Source of the DNA: Rhizobium sp. Q54
Lineage (GTDB): Bacteria; Pseudomonadota; Alphaproteobacteria; ATCC43930; CGMCC-115725
DNA length: 64,000 nt
Direction of reading: 5' to 3'
Assembly: GCA_945861155.1 (NCBI GenBank)
Contig: CAMATN010000003.1
Span: 1-64,000 of the forward strand
The notes under the pieces are model-generated. The model had not been told where the DNA came from, ran no database searches, and saw only the letters and a list, made by a program, of their open reading frames with translations. Position numbers and translations under genes: made by a program. How positions within the stretch are numbered: position 1 is the stretch's first letter; each line of letters begins with the position of its first letter. This document shows positions 25,930 through 34,899 of the stretch, in pieces.

Positions 25930-26286
25930 ATGGACCAGCTCGGCGCGATTGCGGCGCTCGGCGCGCTTGCCCAGGAAACCCGGCTCGCGCTGTTCCGGCT
26001 GCTCGTCGCACGCGGCCCCGAGGGGTTGCCAGCCGGGATGATTGCCGATGAGCTCGAGGTCGCGCCGTCCTCGCTGTCATTTCATTTGCAGCAACTGGTC
26101 CATGCCGGGCTGATCGCCCAGAGGCGGCTCGGCCGCCAGCTGATCTATTCCGCCGAATACCGGACGATGAGCGAACTGCTCGCCTATCTGACCGAGAATT
26201 GCTGCGGCCGGGGCGAGGTTCGCGTGCCGTTCTGCGATCCCGCCGAAACCCTGACCGAAGAGGAGAAAAATCATGGATGCTGCTGA
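25930..26286 (+). CDS. arsR: ArsR-family arsenite-responsive repressor
   Basis: This is a 118-residue winged-helix repressor that should leave DNA when it binds As(III). The helix-turn-helix region is about residues 35-65 (GMIADELEVAPSSLSFHLQQL). Cysteine ligands are clustered at the C-terminal end (ENCCGRG, PFCDP and the final GCC), as in one of the alphaproteobacterial ArsR types. Its 3' end overlaps the arsM start by 14 bases, so the two are made from one message. The promoter just upstream carries a matching inverted repeat. Confidence 0.92.
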   Translation: MDQLGAIAALGALAQETRLALFRLLVARGPEGLPAGMIADELEVAPSSLSFHLQQLVHAGLIAQRRLGRQLIYSAEYRTMSELLAYLTENCCGRGEVRVPFCDPAETLTEEEKNHGCC

Positions 26287-27079
26287 CCAGAAGGAATTGG
26301 TGCGGGCCCGCTACGGCAACATCGCCGCGACGGCCGGAGCGCCGGAACACGGCGCGGCGGCGGCATCCTGCTGCGGGCCGAGCCCTGCGGCCTCGCCGCT
26401 CGACGAAAAATTGCGCCGGATGGGCTATTCCGAGGCCGAACTCGCCGCGGTGCCCGAGGGCGCCAATCTGGGGCTCGGCTGCGGCAACCCGCAGGCGATC
26501 GCCGCGATGCAACCCGGCGAAACGATCGTCGATCTCGGCAGCGGCGCCGGGTTCGACTGCTTCCTGGCGGCGCGCCAGGTCGGCGCCGGCGGCCGGGTGA
26601 TCGGCGTCGACATGACCCATGAGATGCTGAAGAAAGCCCGAGACAACGCCGCCCGGCTCGGCGCCGCCAATGTCGAGTTCCGCCTCGGCGAGATCGAGCA
26701 TCTGCCGATCGGCGACAATACCGCCGACGTCGTGATCTCAAATTGCGTGATCAATCTCGTGCCCGACAAGGCGCAGGTCTATCGCGAGGCGTTTCGGGTG
26801 CTGAAACCGGGCGGCCGGCTCGCCGTCTCGGATGTCGTCAACACCGCGCCGTTACCGGCCGGGCTGCAAGGCGATGCGTCGCTGCTGTGCGGCTGCATCG
26901 CCGGCGCGGCCTCGGTCGAGCGGGTCGAGGCGTGGCTCGCCGAAGCCGGGTTTGTCGATGTGCGGGTCGAGGTCAAGCCAGAGAGCCGCGCGCTGATCGC
27001 GACCTGGGCGCCCGGCCGGGGCATCGAGGATTGCGTCCTCTCCGCCGCGGTCGAGGCCCGCAAGCCCGTGGCGCGTTAA
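26273..27079 (+). CDS. arsM: Arsenite S-adenosylmethionine methyltransferase
   Basis: ArsM methylates arsenite using SAM and glutathione-bound substrate, producing volatile or less retained species. The 268-residue protein has the SAM motif VDLGSGAGFD (86-95) and the conserved cysteines C70 (LGLGCGNP), C158 (SNCVIN) and C206/C208 (LCGCIAGA). A further CC pair at 33-34 lies in the N-terminal part. AGGAG precedes the ATG. It is second in arsR-arsM-acr3. Confidence 0.95.
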   Translation: MDAADQKELVRARYGNIAATAGAPEHGAAAASCCGPSPAASPLDEKLRRMGYSEAELAAVPEGANLGLGCGNPQAIAAMQPGETIVDLGSGAGFDCFLAARQVGAGGRVIGVDMTHEMLKKARDNAARLGAANVEFRLGEIEHLPIGDNTADVVISNCVINLVPDKAQVYREAFRVLKPGGRLAVSDVVNTAPLPAGLQGDASLLCGCIAGAASVERVEAWLAEAGFVDVRVEVKPESRALIATWAPGRGIEDCVLSAAVEARKPVAR

Positions 27080-27100
27080 ATCAGGCGTCGCTAACGCCGT

Positions 27101-27213
27101 GCGTCCTTCGAGACGCGCCCTCCGGGCGCTCCTCAGGATGAGGTAAGCTTATGATGACGTTAAAAAAACCTCATCCTGAGGAGCCCGCGCGGCGGGCGTC
27201 TCGAAGGACGCAT
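27101..27213. repeat. Hairpin repeat family B, copy in the ars operon
   Basis: This is a diverged copy of the long hairpin at 2824-2940 and 40547-40663: arms GCGTCCTTCGAGACGC ... and the complement, with an AT-rich loop. It sits between arsM and acr3 and could affect transcript stability or readthrough into the pump gene. Confidence 0.85.
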
Positions 27214-27254
27214 GGGCCGCTGTCCGAGATCGCGACCCAGCACAGGATCGCCGG

Positions 27255-28325
27255 ATGACATTGCTTACCGAAGCGGCGCGGCGGCCGGTGGCGCCGGGGC
27301 TGGGGATTTTCGAGCGCTATCTGACGCTGTGGGTGGCGCTGTGCATCCTCGCCGGGATCGGGCTCGGGCGCCTTGCGCCGGAGCCGTTCCACGCGCTCGG
27401 CCGGATGACCATGGCCCAGGTCAACATCCCGGTCGCGGTGCTGGTCTGGCTGATGATCGTGCCGATGCTGGTCAAAGTCGATTTCGGCGCGCTGCACCGG
27501 GTCGCCGAGGCATGGCGCGGCATCGCCGTCACGGTCGGCGTCAATTGGCTGGTCAAGCCGTTCAGCATGGCGCTGCTCGGCTGGCTGTTCATCGGCATGC
27601 TGTTCCGTCCGCTGCTGCCCGAGGCGCAGATCGACAGCTACATCGCCGGGCTGATCATTCTCGCCGCGGCGCCGTGTACCGCGATGGTGTTCGTGTGGTC
27701 CAACCTGACCGAGGGCGACCCGAACTTCACGCTCTCCCAGGTCGCGCTCAACGACACGATCATGGTGTTCGCCTTCGCCCCGATCGTCGGCCTCCTGTTG
27801 GGGCTGTCGTCGATCGCGGTGCCGTGGACGACGCTGTTTCTGTCGGTCGTGCTGTATATCGTCGTGCCGGTCATCGCCGCGCAGCTGTGGCGGCGGTGGC
27901 TGATCGCGCGCGGGGGCGACGCCGCACTGGCGCGCGCGATGCGGCGGTTGCAGCCGGCTTCGCTCGTCGCGCTGCTGGCGACCCTGGTGCTGCTGTTCGG
28001 GTTCCAGGGCGAGGAGATCGTGCGTCAGCCGCTGGTCATCCTGCTGCTCGCGGTGCCGATCGTGATCCAGGTCTATCTGAATGCCGGCATCGCCTATGGC
28101 CTCAACCGGGCGCTCGGCGTGCCGCACAATATCGCGTGCCCGTCGGCGCTGATCGGCGCGTCGAATTTCTTCGAGCTGGCGGTTGCCGCGGCGATCGCAC
28201 TGTTCGGCTTTCACTCCGGCGCGGCGCTGGCGACGGTGGTCGGGGTCCTGGTCGAGGTGCCGGTCATGCTGTCGGTGGTGCATATCGTGCGGCGCAGCCG
28301 GGGCTGGTACGAGCGCCGCGCTTGA
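27255..28325 (+). CDS. acr3: Arsenite efflux transporter, ACR3 family
   Basis: This is an inner-membrane As(III) exporter of 356 residues with ten predicted hydrophobic segments. The ACR3 signature AAAPCTAMVFVWS contains the essential Cys141, and DPNFTLSQVALND follows as in the family. It completes an arsR-arsM-acr3 set that handles arsenite by methylation and efflux. No arsenate reductase gene is in the window. A 113-bp hairpin separates it from arsM. Confidence 0.95.
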   Translation: MTLLTEAARRPVAPGLGIFERYLTLWVALCILAGIGLGRLAPEPFHALGRMTMAQVNIPVAVLVWLMIVPMLVKVDFGALHRVAEAWRGIAVTVGVNWLVKPFSMALLGWLFIGMLFRPLLPEAQIDSYIAGLIILAAAPCTAMVFVWSNLTEGDPNFTLSQVALNDTIMVFAFAPIVGLLLGLSSIAVPWTTLFLSVVLYIVVPVIAAQLWRRWLIARGGDAALARAMRRLQPASLVALLATLVLLFGFQGEEIVRQPLVILLLAVPIVIQVYLNAGIAYGLNRALGVPHNIACPSALIGASNFFELAVAAAIALFGFHSGAALATVVGVLVEVPVMLSVVHIVRRSRGWYERRA

Positions 28326-28422
28326 CCCTCGGGGGAAGCCGGCCTAGAAACCCGGCAGCGCGCGGCTCAAAGTGGCCGCGCGGCGCGTTTTGTCTACCAG
28401 CGTTGCTGAGAGAGGTGGCCCG

Positions 28423-28716
28423 ATGGCCCGCAGATGCCCCGTTACCGGCAAAGGTGTCCAGGTCGGCCACAATGTGAGCCATTCCAACGTCAAGTCGAAG
28501 CGGCGCTTTCTGCCGAATTTGCAGACGATTTCGCTGCTGTCGGACGTGCTGGGATCGGTTCGGCTGCGTCTCAGCACCACGGCGATCCGCACGATCGAAA
28601 AAAACGGCGGCATCGACGCGTTTCTGAAGGGCACCCCGGACAGCCGATTGCTGCCCGAGATGTACCGACTGAAGCGGCGTATCCTGGGCGCCGCCGCGAA
28701 GCGCGAGGCCGTATAG
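28423..28716 (+). CDS. rpmB: 50S ribosomal protein L28
   Basis: This is a large-subunit ribosomal protein of 97 residues. [21 protein letters not shown] at the start and the basic strand [13 protein letters not shown] are standard for alphaproteobacterial L28. AGAGGTGG lies six bases before the ATG. It stands as a single gene between acr3 and the dienelactone hydrolase. Confidence 0.97.
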   Translation: MARRCPVTGKGVQVGHNVSHSNVKSKRRFLPNLQTISLLSDVLGSVRLRLSTTAIRTIEKNGGIDAFLKGTPDSRLLPEMYRLKRRILGAAAKREAV

Positions 28717-28812
28717 CGCGGCGCCACCGCTGGTTTCTCTGCGAAGAAGGCTTTCGCCGCGGCGCTTTGCTCCTTATCCTCCCGCGATAAATCACGCCGA
28801 CGGGAGGATGCC

Positions 28813-29685
28813 ATGGAAATCGACGAACTCGAACTGCAAGGCTTGGTGCCCAGAAGCAGCTGGTCGCGCCGCGGTTTTGTGATGACCTCGCTCGTCACCG
28901 GCTTTGCGTTGTCGGTGCAGCCGGTGACCGCGCAGACCGTCATCACCACCGACACGACCGGCCTCGACGCGGGCGAGGTCAAGATGAAGGTCAAGGACGG
29001 CGAGATGCCGGCCTATCGCGCGATGCCCGATAAGGGCGGACCGTTCCCGACCGTGCTCGTCGTGCAGGAGATCTTCGGCGTGCACGAGCACATCAAGGAT
29101 GTCTGCCGGCGGCTCGCCAAGGCCGGGTATTTCGCGATCGCCCCCGAGCTTTACGCGCGCCAGGGCGACCCGTCCAAGATCACCGACCGCGACCAGCTGA
29201 TGAAGCTTGTCGCCAGCGTCGCGGACGCGCAGGTCCTCGGCGATCTCGATGCGGCGGTCGCCTATGCCAAGGGCACCGGCAAGGCCGACACCGCCAAGCT
29301 CGCGATCACCGGCTTCTGCTATGGCGGGCGCATCACCTGGCTCTACGCAGCGCACAACCCGGGGCTCAAGGCCGGCGTCGCGTGGTATGGCGCGGTCGAG
29401 CGGCCGAAGACCGAAAGCAACCCGAAACACCCGATCGACATCGCCGCCGATCTTAAGGCACCGGTGCTCGGGCTCTACGGCGGCGCCGATCAGGGCATCC
29501 CGAACGACACCGTCGAGAAGATGGGCGCGGCCTGCAAGGCGGCCGGCAAGACCTGCGAGATCAAGATCTATCCCGACACGCCGCACGGCTTCAACGCCGA
29601 CTACCGGCCGAGCTATCGCGCCGACCAAGCCAAGGACGGTTGGGCCAAGATGCTGGCGTGGTTCAAGCAGAACGGGGTCGCCTGA
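28813..29685 (+). CDS. Dienelactone-hydrolase family enzyme, Tat-exported
   Basis: This is a 290-residue hydrolase of the carboxymethylenebutenolidase family. The catalytic triad is visible: Cys169 (GFCYGGR), Asp226 (GGADQG) and His258 (PHGFNAD). A twin-arginine signal is at residues 16-40 (SWSRRGFVM then a hydrophobic stretch ending VTAQ), so the enzyme should be exported folded. It is followed after 20 bases by an ABC ATPase, but a shared function is not obvious. Exported DLH-like proteins act on lactones or esters; the actual substrate is unknown. Confidence 0.88.
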   Translation: MEIDELELQGLVPRSSWSRRGFVMTSLVTGFALSVQPVTAQTVITTDTTGLDAGEVKMKVKDGEMPAYRAMPDKGGPFPTVLVVQEIFGVHEHIKDVCRRLAKAGYFAIAPELYARQGDPSKITDRDQLMKLVASVADAQVLGDLDAAVAYAKGTGKADTAKLAITGFCYGGRITWLYAAHNPGLKAGVAWYGAVERPKTESNPKHPIDIAADLKAPVLGLYGGADQGIPNDTVEKMGAACKAAGKTCEIKIYPDTPHGFNADYRPSYRADQAKDGWAKMLAWFKQNGVA

Positions 29686-29705
29686 CCCCCGCTCGTTAGC
29701 GGATC

Positions 29706-30779
29706 ATGGCGGTCGTCGAGCTGCAATCGCTGTCCAAGCGCTTCGGCGAGGCGGCCGCCGTCGATGATTTGACGCTGACCATCGAGCATGGCTCGCTGTG
29801 CTGCCTGTTAGGCCCGTCGGGGTGCGGCAAGACGACGACGTTGCGTCTCGTCGCCGGCTTTATGGACCCCGACGGCGGCACGATCCGGGTCGGCGGGCGC
29901 ATCGTGTCGGAACCGGGCCGCAGCCTGCCGCCCGAGCGGCGGCGCATGTCGATGATCTTCCAGAGCTATGCGCTGTGGCCGCACATGACGATCGCCGGCA
30001 ATGTCGAATACGGCCTCAAGCTGCGCCGCCTCGACCGCGCCGAGCGCGAACGCCGGGTGGCCGCGATCCTCGATGTCGCACATCTGACCGAACTCGCCCG
30101 GCGCTACCCGCATGAATTATCGGGCGGCCAGCAGCAGCGCGCCGCGCTCGCCCGTGCCCTCGTCGTCGAGCCGGAAACCCTCCTCCTCGACGAGCCGCTC
30201 TCCAACCTCGACGCCAATCTGCGCGAGGAGATGCGGTTCGAGATCCGCCGGCTGCACGATACCTACAAATACACGACGATCTATGTCACCCACGACCAGG
30301 CCGAGGCGATGACGACGGCCGATACGATCGTCGTGATGAACCTTGGCCGGGTCGAGCAGGTCGGCTCGCCCGAGGACATCTATCAGCGACCGCGCTCGGA
30401 ATTTGTCGCCCGCTTTATCGGCGGCACCAACATCTTCCGCGGCCGCCGCATCGGCGGCGACCTCGTCGATTGCGGGGCGCTGGTGCTGCGCTGCGGCGCC
30501 GGCGAGCCGGCGGCGGGCGAGGAGACCGCGGTATCGGTGCGGCTGCATGACATCGCTTTCGTCGAGGGCGATGTCGCGACCGGGGCCGACCGCCAGCCCA
30601 ACGAGGCGGCGGCGCGGGTCGTGCGGCAAGCCTATCTCGGTTCCTATCGCGACTATCTGGTCGCCCTCGAGGACGGCCAGCAGGTCCGCGTCACCGCGCC
30701 GCTCGGGGTCAACGTGCCGGTCGGCGGCGTGGTGCGGCTGCGCTTTCCGCCGGAGCATTGCCGCGCCTTGGCGAGCTGA
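29706..30779 (+). CDS. ABC transporter ATPase, FbpC/PotA-like
   Basis: This is the ATPase subunit of an importer, 357 residues. Walker A GPSGCGKTT (36-44), signature LSGGQQQR (138-145), Walker B LLLDEP (159-164), followed by a C-terminal TOBE-type regulatory domain (about 240-355). It leads an operon with a periplasmic binding protein and a two-domain permease. Iron(III) or polyamine-type substrates are typical of this combination. Confidence 0.9.
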   Translation: MAVVELQSLSKRFGEAAAVDDLTLTIEHGSLCCLLGPSGCGKTTTLRLVAGFMDPDGGTIRVGGRIVSEPGRSLPPERRRMSMIFQSYALWPHMTIAGNVEYGLKLRRLDRAERERRVAAILDVAHLTELARRYPHELSGGQQQRAALARALVVEPETLLLDEPLSNLDANLREEMRFEIRRLHDTYKYTTIYVTHDQAEAMTTADTIVVMNLGRVEQVGSPEDIYQRPRSEFVARFIGGTNIFRGRRIGGDLVDCGALVLRCGAGEPAAGEETAVSVRLHDIAFVEGDVATGADRQPNEAAARVVRQAYLGSYRDYLVALEDGQQVRVTAPLGVNVPVGGVVRLRFPPEHCRALAS

Positions 30780-30803
30780 ATCGAGATAAAGGGAGGAATA
30801 TCA

Positions 30804-31859
30804 ATGGAGTGGTTGCGCGCCGCCGGCCGACGATTCGTCTACGCAGCCCTGTTCCTTGCCCTCGCAGCGGCCCCGGCTCTTGCCGCCGCCCCGGCGCCGA
30901 CAGTGGCGACGCCCGAACTGCTGGCGAAAGCCAAAGCGGAGGGGACCGTCGTCTGGTACACCTCGATCGAATTGCAAACGGCCGAAAAATTCGCGAAAGC
31001 CTTCGAGGCGGCGCATCCGGGGATCAAGGTCCAGGTCGAGCGCAACGGCGCCGAGCGGCTGATCCAGCGCCTCGAACAGGAACGCGGCAGCAACATCCAC
31101 GCCGCCGACGTCCTCGAATGCTCGGACATGACGGCGCTGTTCCACTGGAAAAAGCGGGGCTGGCTCGCTCCGTTCGTGCCTGCCGGGGTCGACAAACGGC
31201 CGGAAGATCAGCGCGACCCGGACGGGTTTTTCGCCACCGCCCGGTTCACCCTGTCGCCGATCGGCTACAATACCAGGCTGGTCAAGCCCGAGGACGCGCC
31301 GAAAAGCTACGCCGATCTGCTCGACCCGAAATGGAAGGGCCGGATGGTCAAGGCGCATCCCGGCTATAGCGGCACGATCATGACCGTGACGTTCGCGATC
31401 AGCCGCGATATCGGCTGGGATTACCTGAAAAAGCTCGGCCAGCAGCAAATCATGCAGGTGCAGTCGGCCGCCGACCCGCCGAAGAAGGTCGCGCAGGGCG
31501 AGCGTCCGGTGATGGCCGATGGCGGCGAGTATTTGCCGTTGCAGATGATCGAGATCGGGGCGCCGCTCGCCCTCGTATATCCGAGCGAAGGCACGCCCGC
31601 GATCCCGGGCGGCGCGGCGGTGGCGGTCGATGCGCCGCATCCCAACGCGGCACGGGTCTTCGCGATCTATCTGTTCTCGCGTGACGGCCAGCAGCTGTTG
31701 GCGGACATGGCACGGCTGCGCTCGTTCCACCCCGAGGTCACATTGCCGAAGGGCATGAAGCCGCTCGGCGAGATCAAGCTGATGAAGGCCGACCCCGCCG
31801 CCCAGGAAAAGGAAATCGAAACGATCAAGAAGAAATACGCCGAGTATTTCGGGCTGTAA
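30804..31859 (+). CDS. ABC transporter substrate-binding protein, iron(III)-type
   Basis: This 351-residue periplasmic protein has a signal peptide (about residues 1-29, ending ALAA). The mature part begins with VVWYTSIELQTAEKF and contains VLECSDMTALFHWKKRG and LYPSEGTPAI-like VYPSEGTPAIPGG, matching the Fbp-type binding-protein family for ferric iron and related ligands. The Tyr pair that binds iron in FbpA is not obvious, so another ligand (for example a phosphonate or organic complex) is possible. Second gene of the operon; GGGAGG precedes the ATG. Confidence 0.85.
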   Translation: MEWLRAAGRRFVYAALFLALAAAPALAAAPAPTVATPELLAKAKAEGTVVWYTSIELQTAEKFAKAFEAAHPGIKVQVERNGAERLIQRLEQERGSNIHAADVLECSDMTALFHWKKRGWLAPFVPAGVDKRPEDQRDPDGFFATARFTLSPIGYNTRLVKPEDAPKSYADLLDPKWKGRMVKAHPGYSGTIMTVTFAISRDIGWDYLKKLGQQQIMQVQSAADPPKKVAQGERPVMADGGEYLPLQMIEIGAPLALVYPSEGTPAIPGGAAVAVDAPHPNAARVFAIYLFSRDGQQLLADMARLRSFHPEVTLPKGMKPLGEIKLMKADPAAQEKEIETIKKKYAEYFGL

Positions 31860-31878
31860 TGGCGCGGGCGTCCAGAGT

Positions 31879-31997
31879 TGTCATCCCGGCGAACGCCGGG
31901 ATCCATGTCGCCGTTTACTCCAACGGTTGGTGGCGGAGTGATGGCGGATACGCTGCAACTCTCGGCGCGATGGATCCCGGCTTTCGCCGAGATGACA
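31879..31997. repeat. Palindromic repeat family A, expanded copy
   Basis: Arms TGTCATCCCGGCGAACGCC and the partial complement near 31972-31997 are separated by a longer loop than in other copies. It lies between the binding-protein gene and the permease of the same transporter. Confidence 0.8.
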
Positions 31998-32031
31998 CAG
32001 CGGGTGGAACGTCGCGGGGAGCGGCACGGCC

Positions 32032-33751
32032 GTGACGATCGCCGTCGACCGCTCTGCAGCGCGGCCCGCGCGGCATTTCGATCTGTCGGTGCCGGTGCTG
32101 GTGCTGCTCGGGCTGTTTCTGTGCGGGTTGGTGCTGCTGCCGCTGGGCTGGCTGGCCTGGTACAGCATCACCGACAAGTCCGGCGCGCCGACGCTGGGAA
32201 ATTTCGTCAAGCTCGCGACCGACCCGACATTTGTCCGGCCCTATTTGACGGCGCTCCAGATCGCGGCCAGCGTCGCGCTCGGCGCCGCCGTCGCCGCTTT
32301 GCCGCTGGCCTGGCTGGTGGCGCGCACCGATCTGCCGTGGCGCCGCGCGATCCGCGCGCTCGTCACCGCATCGTTCGTGACCCCGCCGTTTCTCGGCGCG
32401 ATCGCCTGGGAGATTCTTGCCGCACCGAACAGCGGCGTCCTCAACCAGCTGTACCGATGGTTGTTCGGGGCCGACCAGTACGACCGCCTGTTCGACATCT
32501 ACACATCCGCGGGCGTCGTCTTCGTGATGGCCTGCTATAGTTTCCCCTACGTCTTCGTGCTGGTCGCCAACGCGCTCGACAACAACCCGGCGAATTGGAA
32601 GACGCCTCGGCGATCCTCGGCGCGACAAGGCGGCACACCTTGCAGCGCGTGACGCTGCCGATGATCCTGCCGGCGCTGCTGGCGGGCGGGCTCGTTGCTT
32701 TCGTGCAGACGCTACCCAGTTCGGGGTGCCGGCGATCCTGGCGCTGCCCGCCGGGTTCCACGTCATCACGACCAAGATCTGGGCGTTGTTCCAATACCCG
32801 GCCGAGCCGCACCTCGCCGCGGCGGCGGCGATGCCGCTGCTCGTCGTGACGATCCTGTTATTGCGCGGCCAGCAGATGCTGCTCGGGCGGCGCGGCTATA
32901 CCGTGATCGGCGGCCGTTCGAGCGCGCCGCGGCTGGTGCCGCTCGGCGCCTGGCGCTGGCCCGCCTTCGGCTTCGCGCTGGCGCTGCTGTCGTTGCCGAT
33001 CGTGTTGCCTTACGCGGCGCTGATCAAGACCGCGCTGGTGCGTACCCCGTCCGACCCGCTGACCCTGACGAACCTGACCTGGCATAATCTGCATTTTGTC
33101 TTTGTCGAGTTCTCGCAGACCCGCGACGCGCTGTGGAACACCGTTGTTCTCGGCGTCCTGGCCGCGACCGGGGGCACGATCCTCGCCCTCGTCGTCGGCT
33201 ATGTGACAAGCCGGCGGCTCGTTGCCGGGCACCGCATCCTCGGCTTTCTCGCCACCGCGCCGGTCGCGATCCCGGGCATCGTGCTCGGCGTCGGGCTGTT
33301 CCTGAGCTATACGCGGCCGCCGATCGTGCTCTACGGCACGCTCTGGATCCTGCTGCTGGCGTTTCTGACGATCGAATTGCCGGCCGGGTATCAGCAGGTG
33401 CAGGCGGCGTTTCGCGGCCTCCACCCCGAACTCGAGGAGGCGAGCCGGATCTTCGGCGCGACCCGCCTGCAATCGTTGTGGCAGATCACCGCGCCCTTGC
33501 TGCGCGCCAGCGTCGTCGCGACCTGGTGCTTCATCTTTATCGGTGTGATCCGCGAACTGTCGGCGACGATCATGCTGACCACCGCCAAGACCAAGGTCGT
33601 GGCGGTGATCATCTACGACCTCAACGAAAGCGGCGATCTGGGCGCGATCTCGGTGCTGGGGATCACCCTCCTCCTGATCACCTTCACGGTCGTGATTCTC
33701 GCCAACCGGCTGCCGGTGCTCGGCCGCGCGGTGTCGCCGCGGCCGGTTTGA
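32032..33751 (+). pseudogene. Frameshifted two-domain ABC permease, FbpB-like
   Basis: The three adjacent reading frames together spell one two-domain Fe(III)-type permease. The first frame runs from 32032 and is intact to about 32597, where AATTGGAAG appears to have lost one T (restoring it gives NLEDASAILGATR). The second frame ends at about 32712, where another single base is missing (restoring it gives TQFGVPAILALPAG). The rest, to 33751, is intact with a second EAA-type loop (EEASRIFGATRLQSLW). The ATPase and binding protein of the same operon are intact. Either the gene is recently inactivated or the assembly has two single-base errors. Confidence 0.85.
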
Positions 33752-33765
33752 CGGTTCGGCGCTGA

Positions 33766-34818
33766 TCACTCCGCCGCGAGCCGGCCGAGGGCGCGTTCGA
33801 CCCGGGGCTTGACCTCGCCGATCATCAATTCCATCGAGCGCATCGCTGCCTTGTGCGGGGTGTTGCCGACCTTGAACGAAAAGCACACGTGAACCGGATG
33901 GGTCGCCTGGATCTCCGCGGCGAGCTTTTCGGCCACGGTGTCGACATCGCCGATCAGCAGATCGTTGTGGATCTGTTCGAGCGGCGGCTCGTCGGGGAAC
34001 GGGACATCGACGAGGACGGTGCCCTTCATGACCTCCTGGCGCCGCCGCAGGCTCGAGGCGAGGCGCGACTGATAGCGTGCGTTCTCGGCAAAACGCATGC
34101 CCTCTTCCTTGCTGTCGGTGATGCAGCAGAACCGGTTGACGGTGATGTGGGCGTTTGCCAGCGGCACCTTCTCGGCGGCAAACGCGGCGACGATGTCGGC
34201 GTATTGCTCGGCGAGCAGCTTGGCGCCGCCGACCCGGCCCGACGACAGCACCCGGTAGCCGTGCCGCGCCGCGGCGCGGAACATCGCCTGGGTATGGCCG
34301 GCGACATAGATCGGCACCGGCTTTTGCACCGGGCGGGCGGGAATATGGGTCTCCGGCATCTGGTAGTGCTTGCCGTTGTAGCTGAAGAAATCCCGGCTGA
34401 ACGCCAGATCGAGGATTTCGCAGAACTCCTCGGTCATCTCCAGGTTGTTCTTGATGTCGTAGCCGAACCGTTCGAATTCATAGGGCTGATAGCCGGCGCC
34501 GACGCCGAGCATCAAGCGCCCGTTCGACAGCGCGTCGGCGGTCGCGATCTCGGCGGCGAGCCGCGCCGGATTGTACAGCGGCAAAACTACAACTGCGGTG
34601 CCGAGCCGGATCTTCTCGGTGATCGCGGCGCAATGCGCGATCATCATCAACGGCGACGCGCACAGGCAGTAATTCGAGAAATGATGCTCGGCGAACCAGG
34701 CGATCGTGTAGCCGAGTTCGTCGGCGCGCCTGGTCTGCTCGGCGACCTCGCCGAACACCTGCGCCGTCGGTTTGTCCGCCTCGCGGGCGCCCATCAGGTT
34801 GAAGATGCCGAATTCCAT
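33766..34818 (-). CDS. Luciferase-like flavin-dependent oxidoreductase
   Basis: This is a bacterial-luciferase-family (LLM) monooxygenase of 350 residues that would use reduced flavin supplied by a partner. It shows FGIFNLMG, then WFAEHHFSNYC and GRLMLGVGAGYQPYEFERFG, all typical of the TIM-barrel family. GGAGG precedes the ATG at 34818. It is convergent with the broken permease gene. It differs from the second LLM protein at 52777-54060. The substrate is not evident. Confidence 0.88.
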   Translation of the reverse strand: MEFGIFNLMGAREADKPTAQVFGEVAEQTRRADELGYTIAWFAEHHFSNYCLCASPLMMIAHCAAITEKIRLGTAVVVLPLYNPARLAAEIATADALSNGRLMLGVGAGYQPYEFERFGYDIKNNLEMTEEFCEILDLAFSRDFFSYNGKHYQMPETHIPARPVQKPVPIYVAGHTQAMFRAAARHGYRVLSSGRVGGAKLLAEQYADIVAAFAAEKVPLANAHITVNRFCCITDSKEEGMRFAENARYQSRLASSLRRRQEVMKGTVLVDVPFPDEPPLEQIHNDLLIGDVDTVAEKLAAEIQATHPVHVCFSFKVGNTPHKAAMRSMELMIGEVKPRVERALGRLAAE

Positions 34819-34899
34819 GTCGCCGATCCTCCATGCCTCTGCGCTCAGCCTGGGCAGCGCCGGGCCGGACGTCAACAGCGCGCGGTAAATGGGTTGCCG

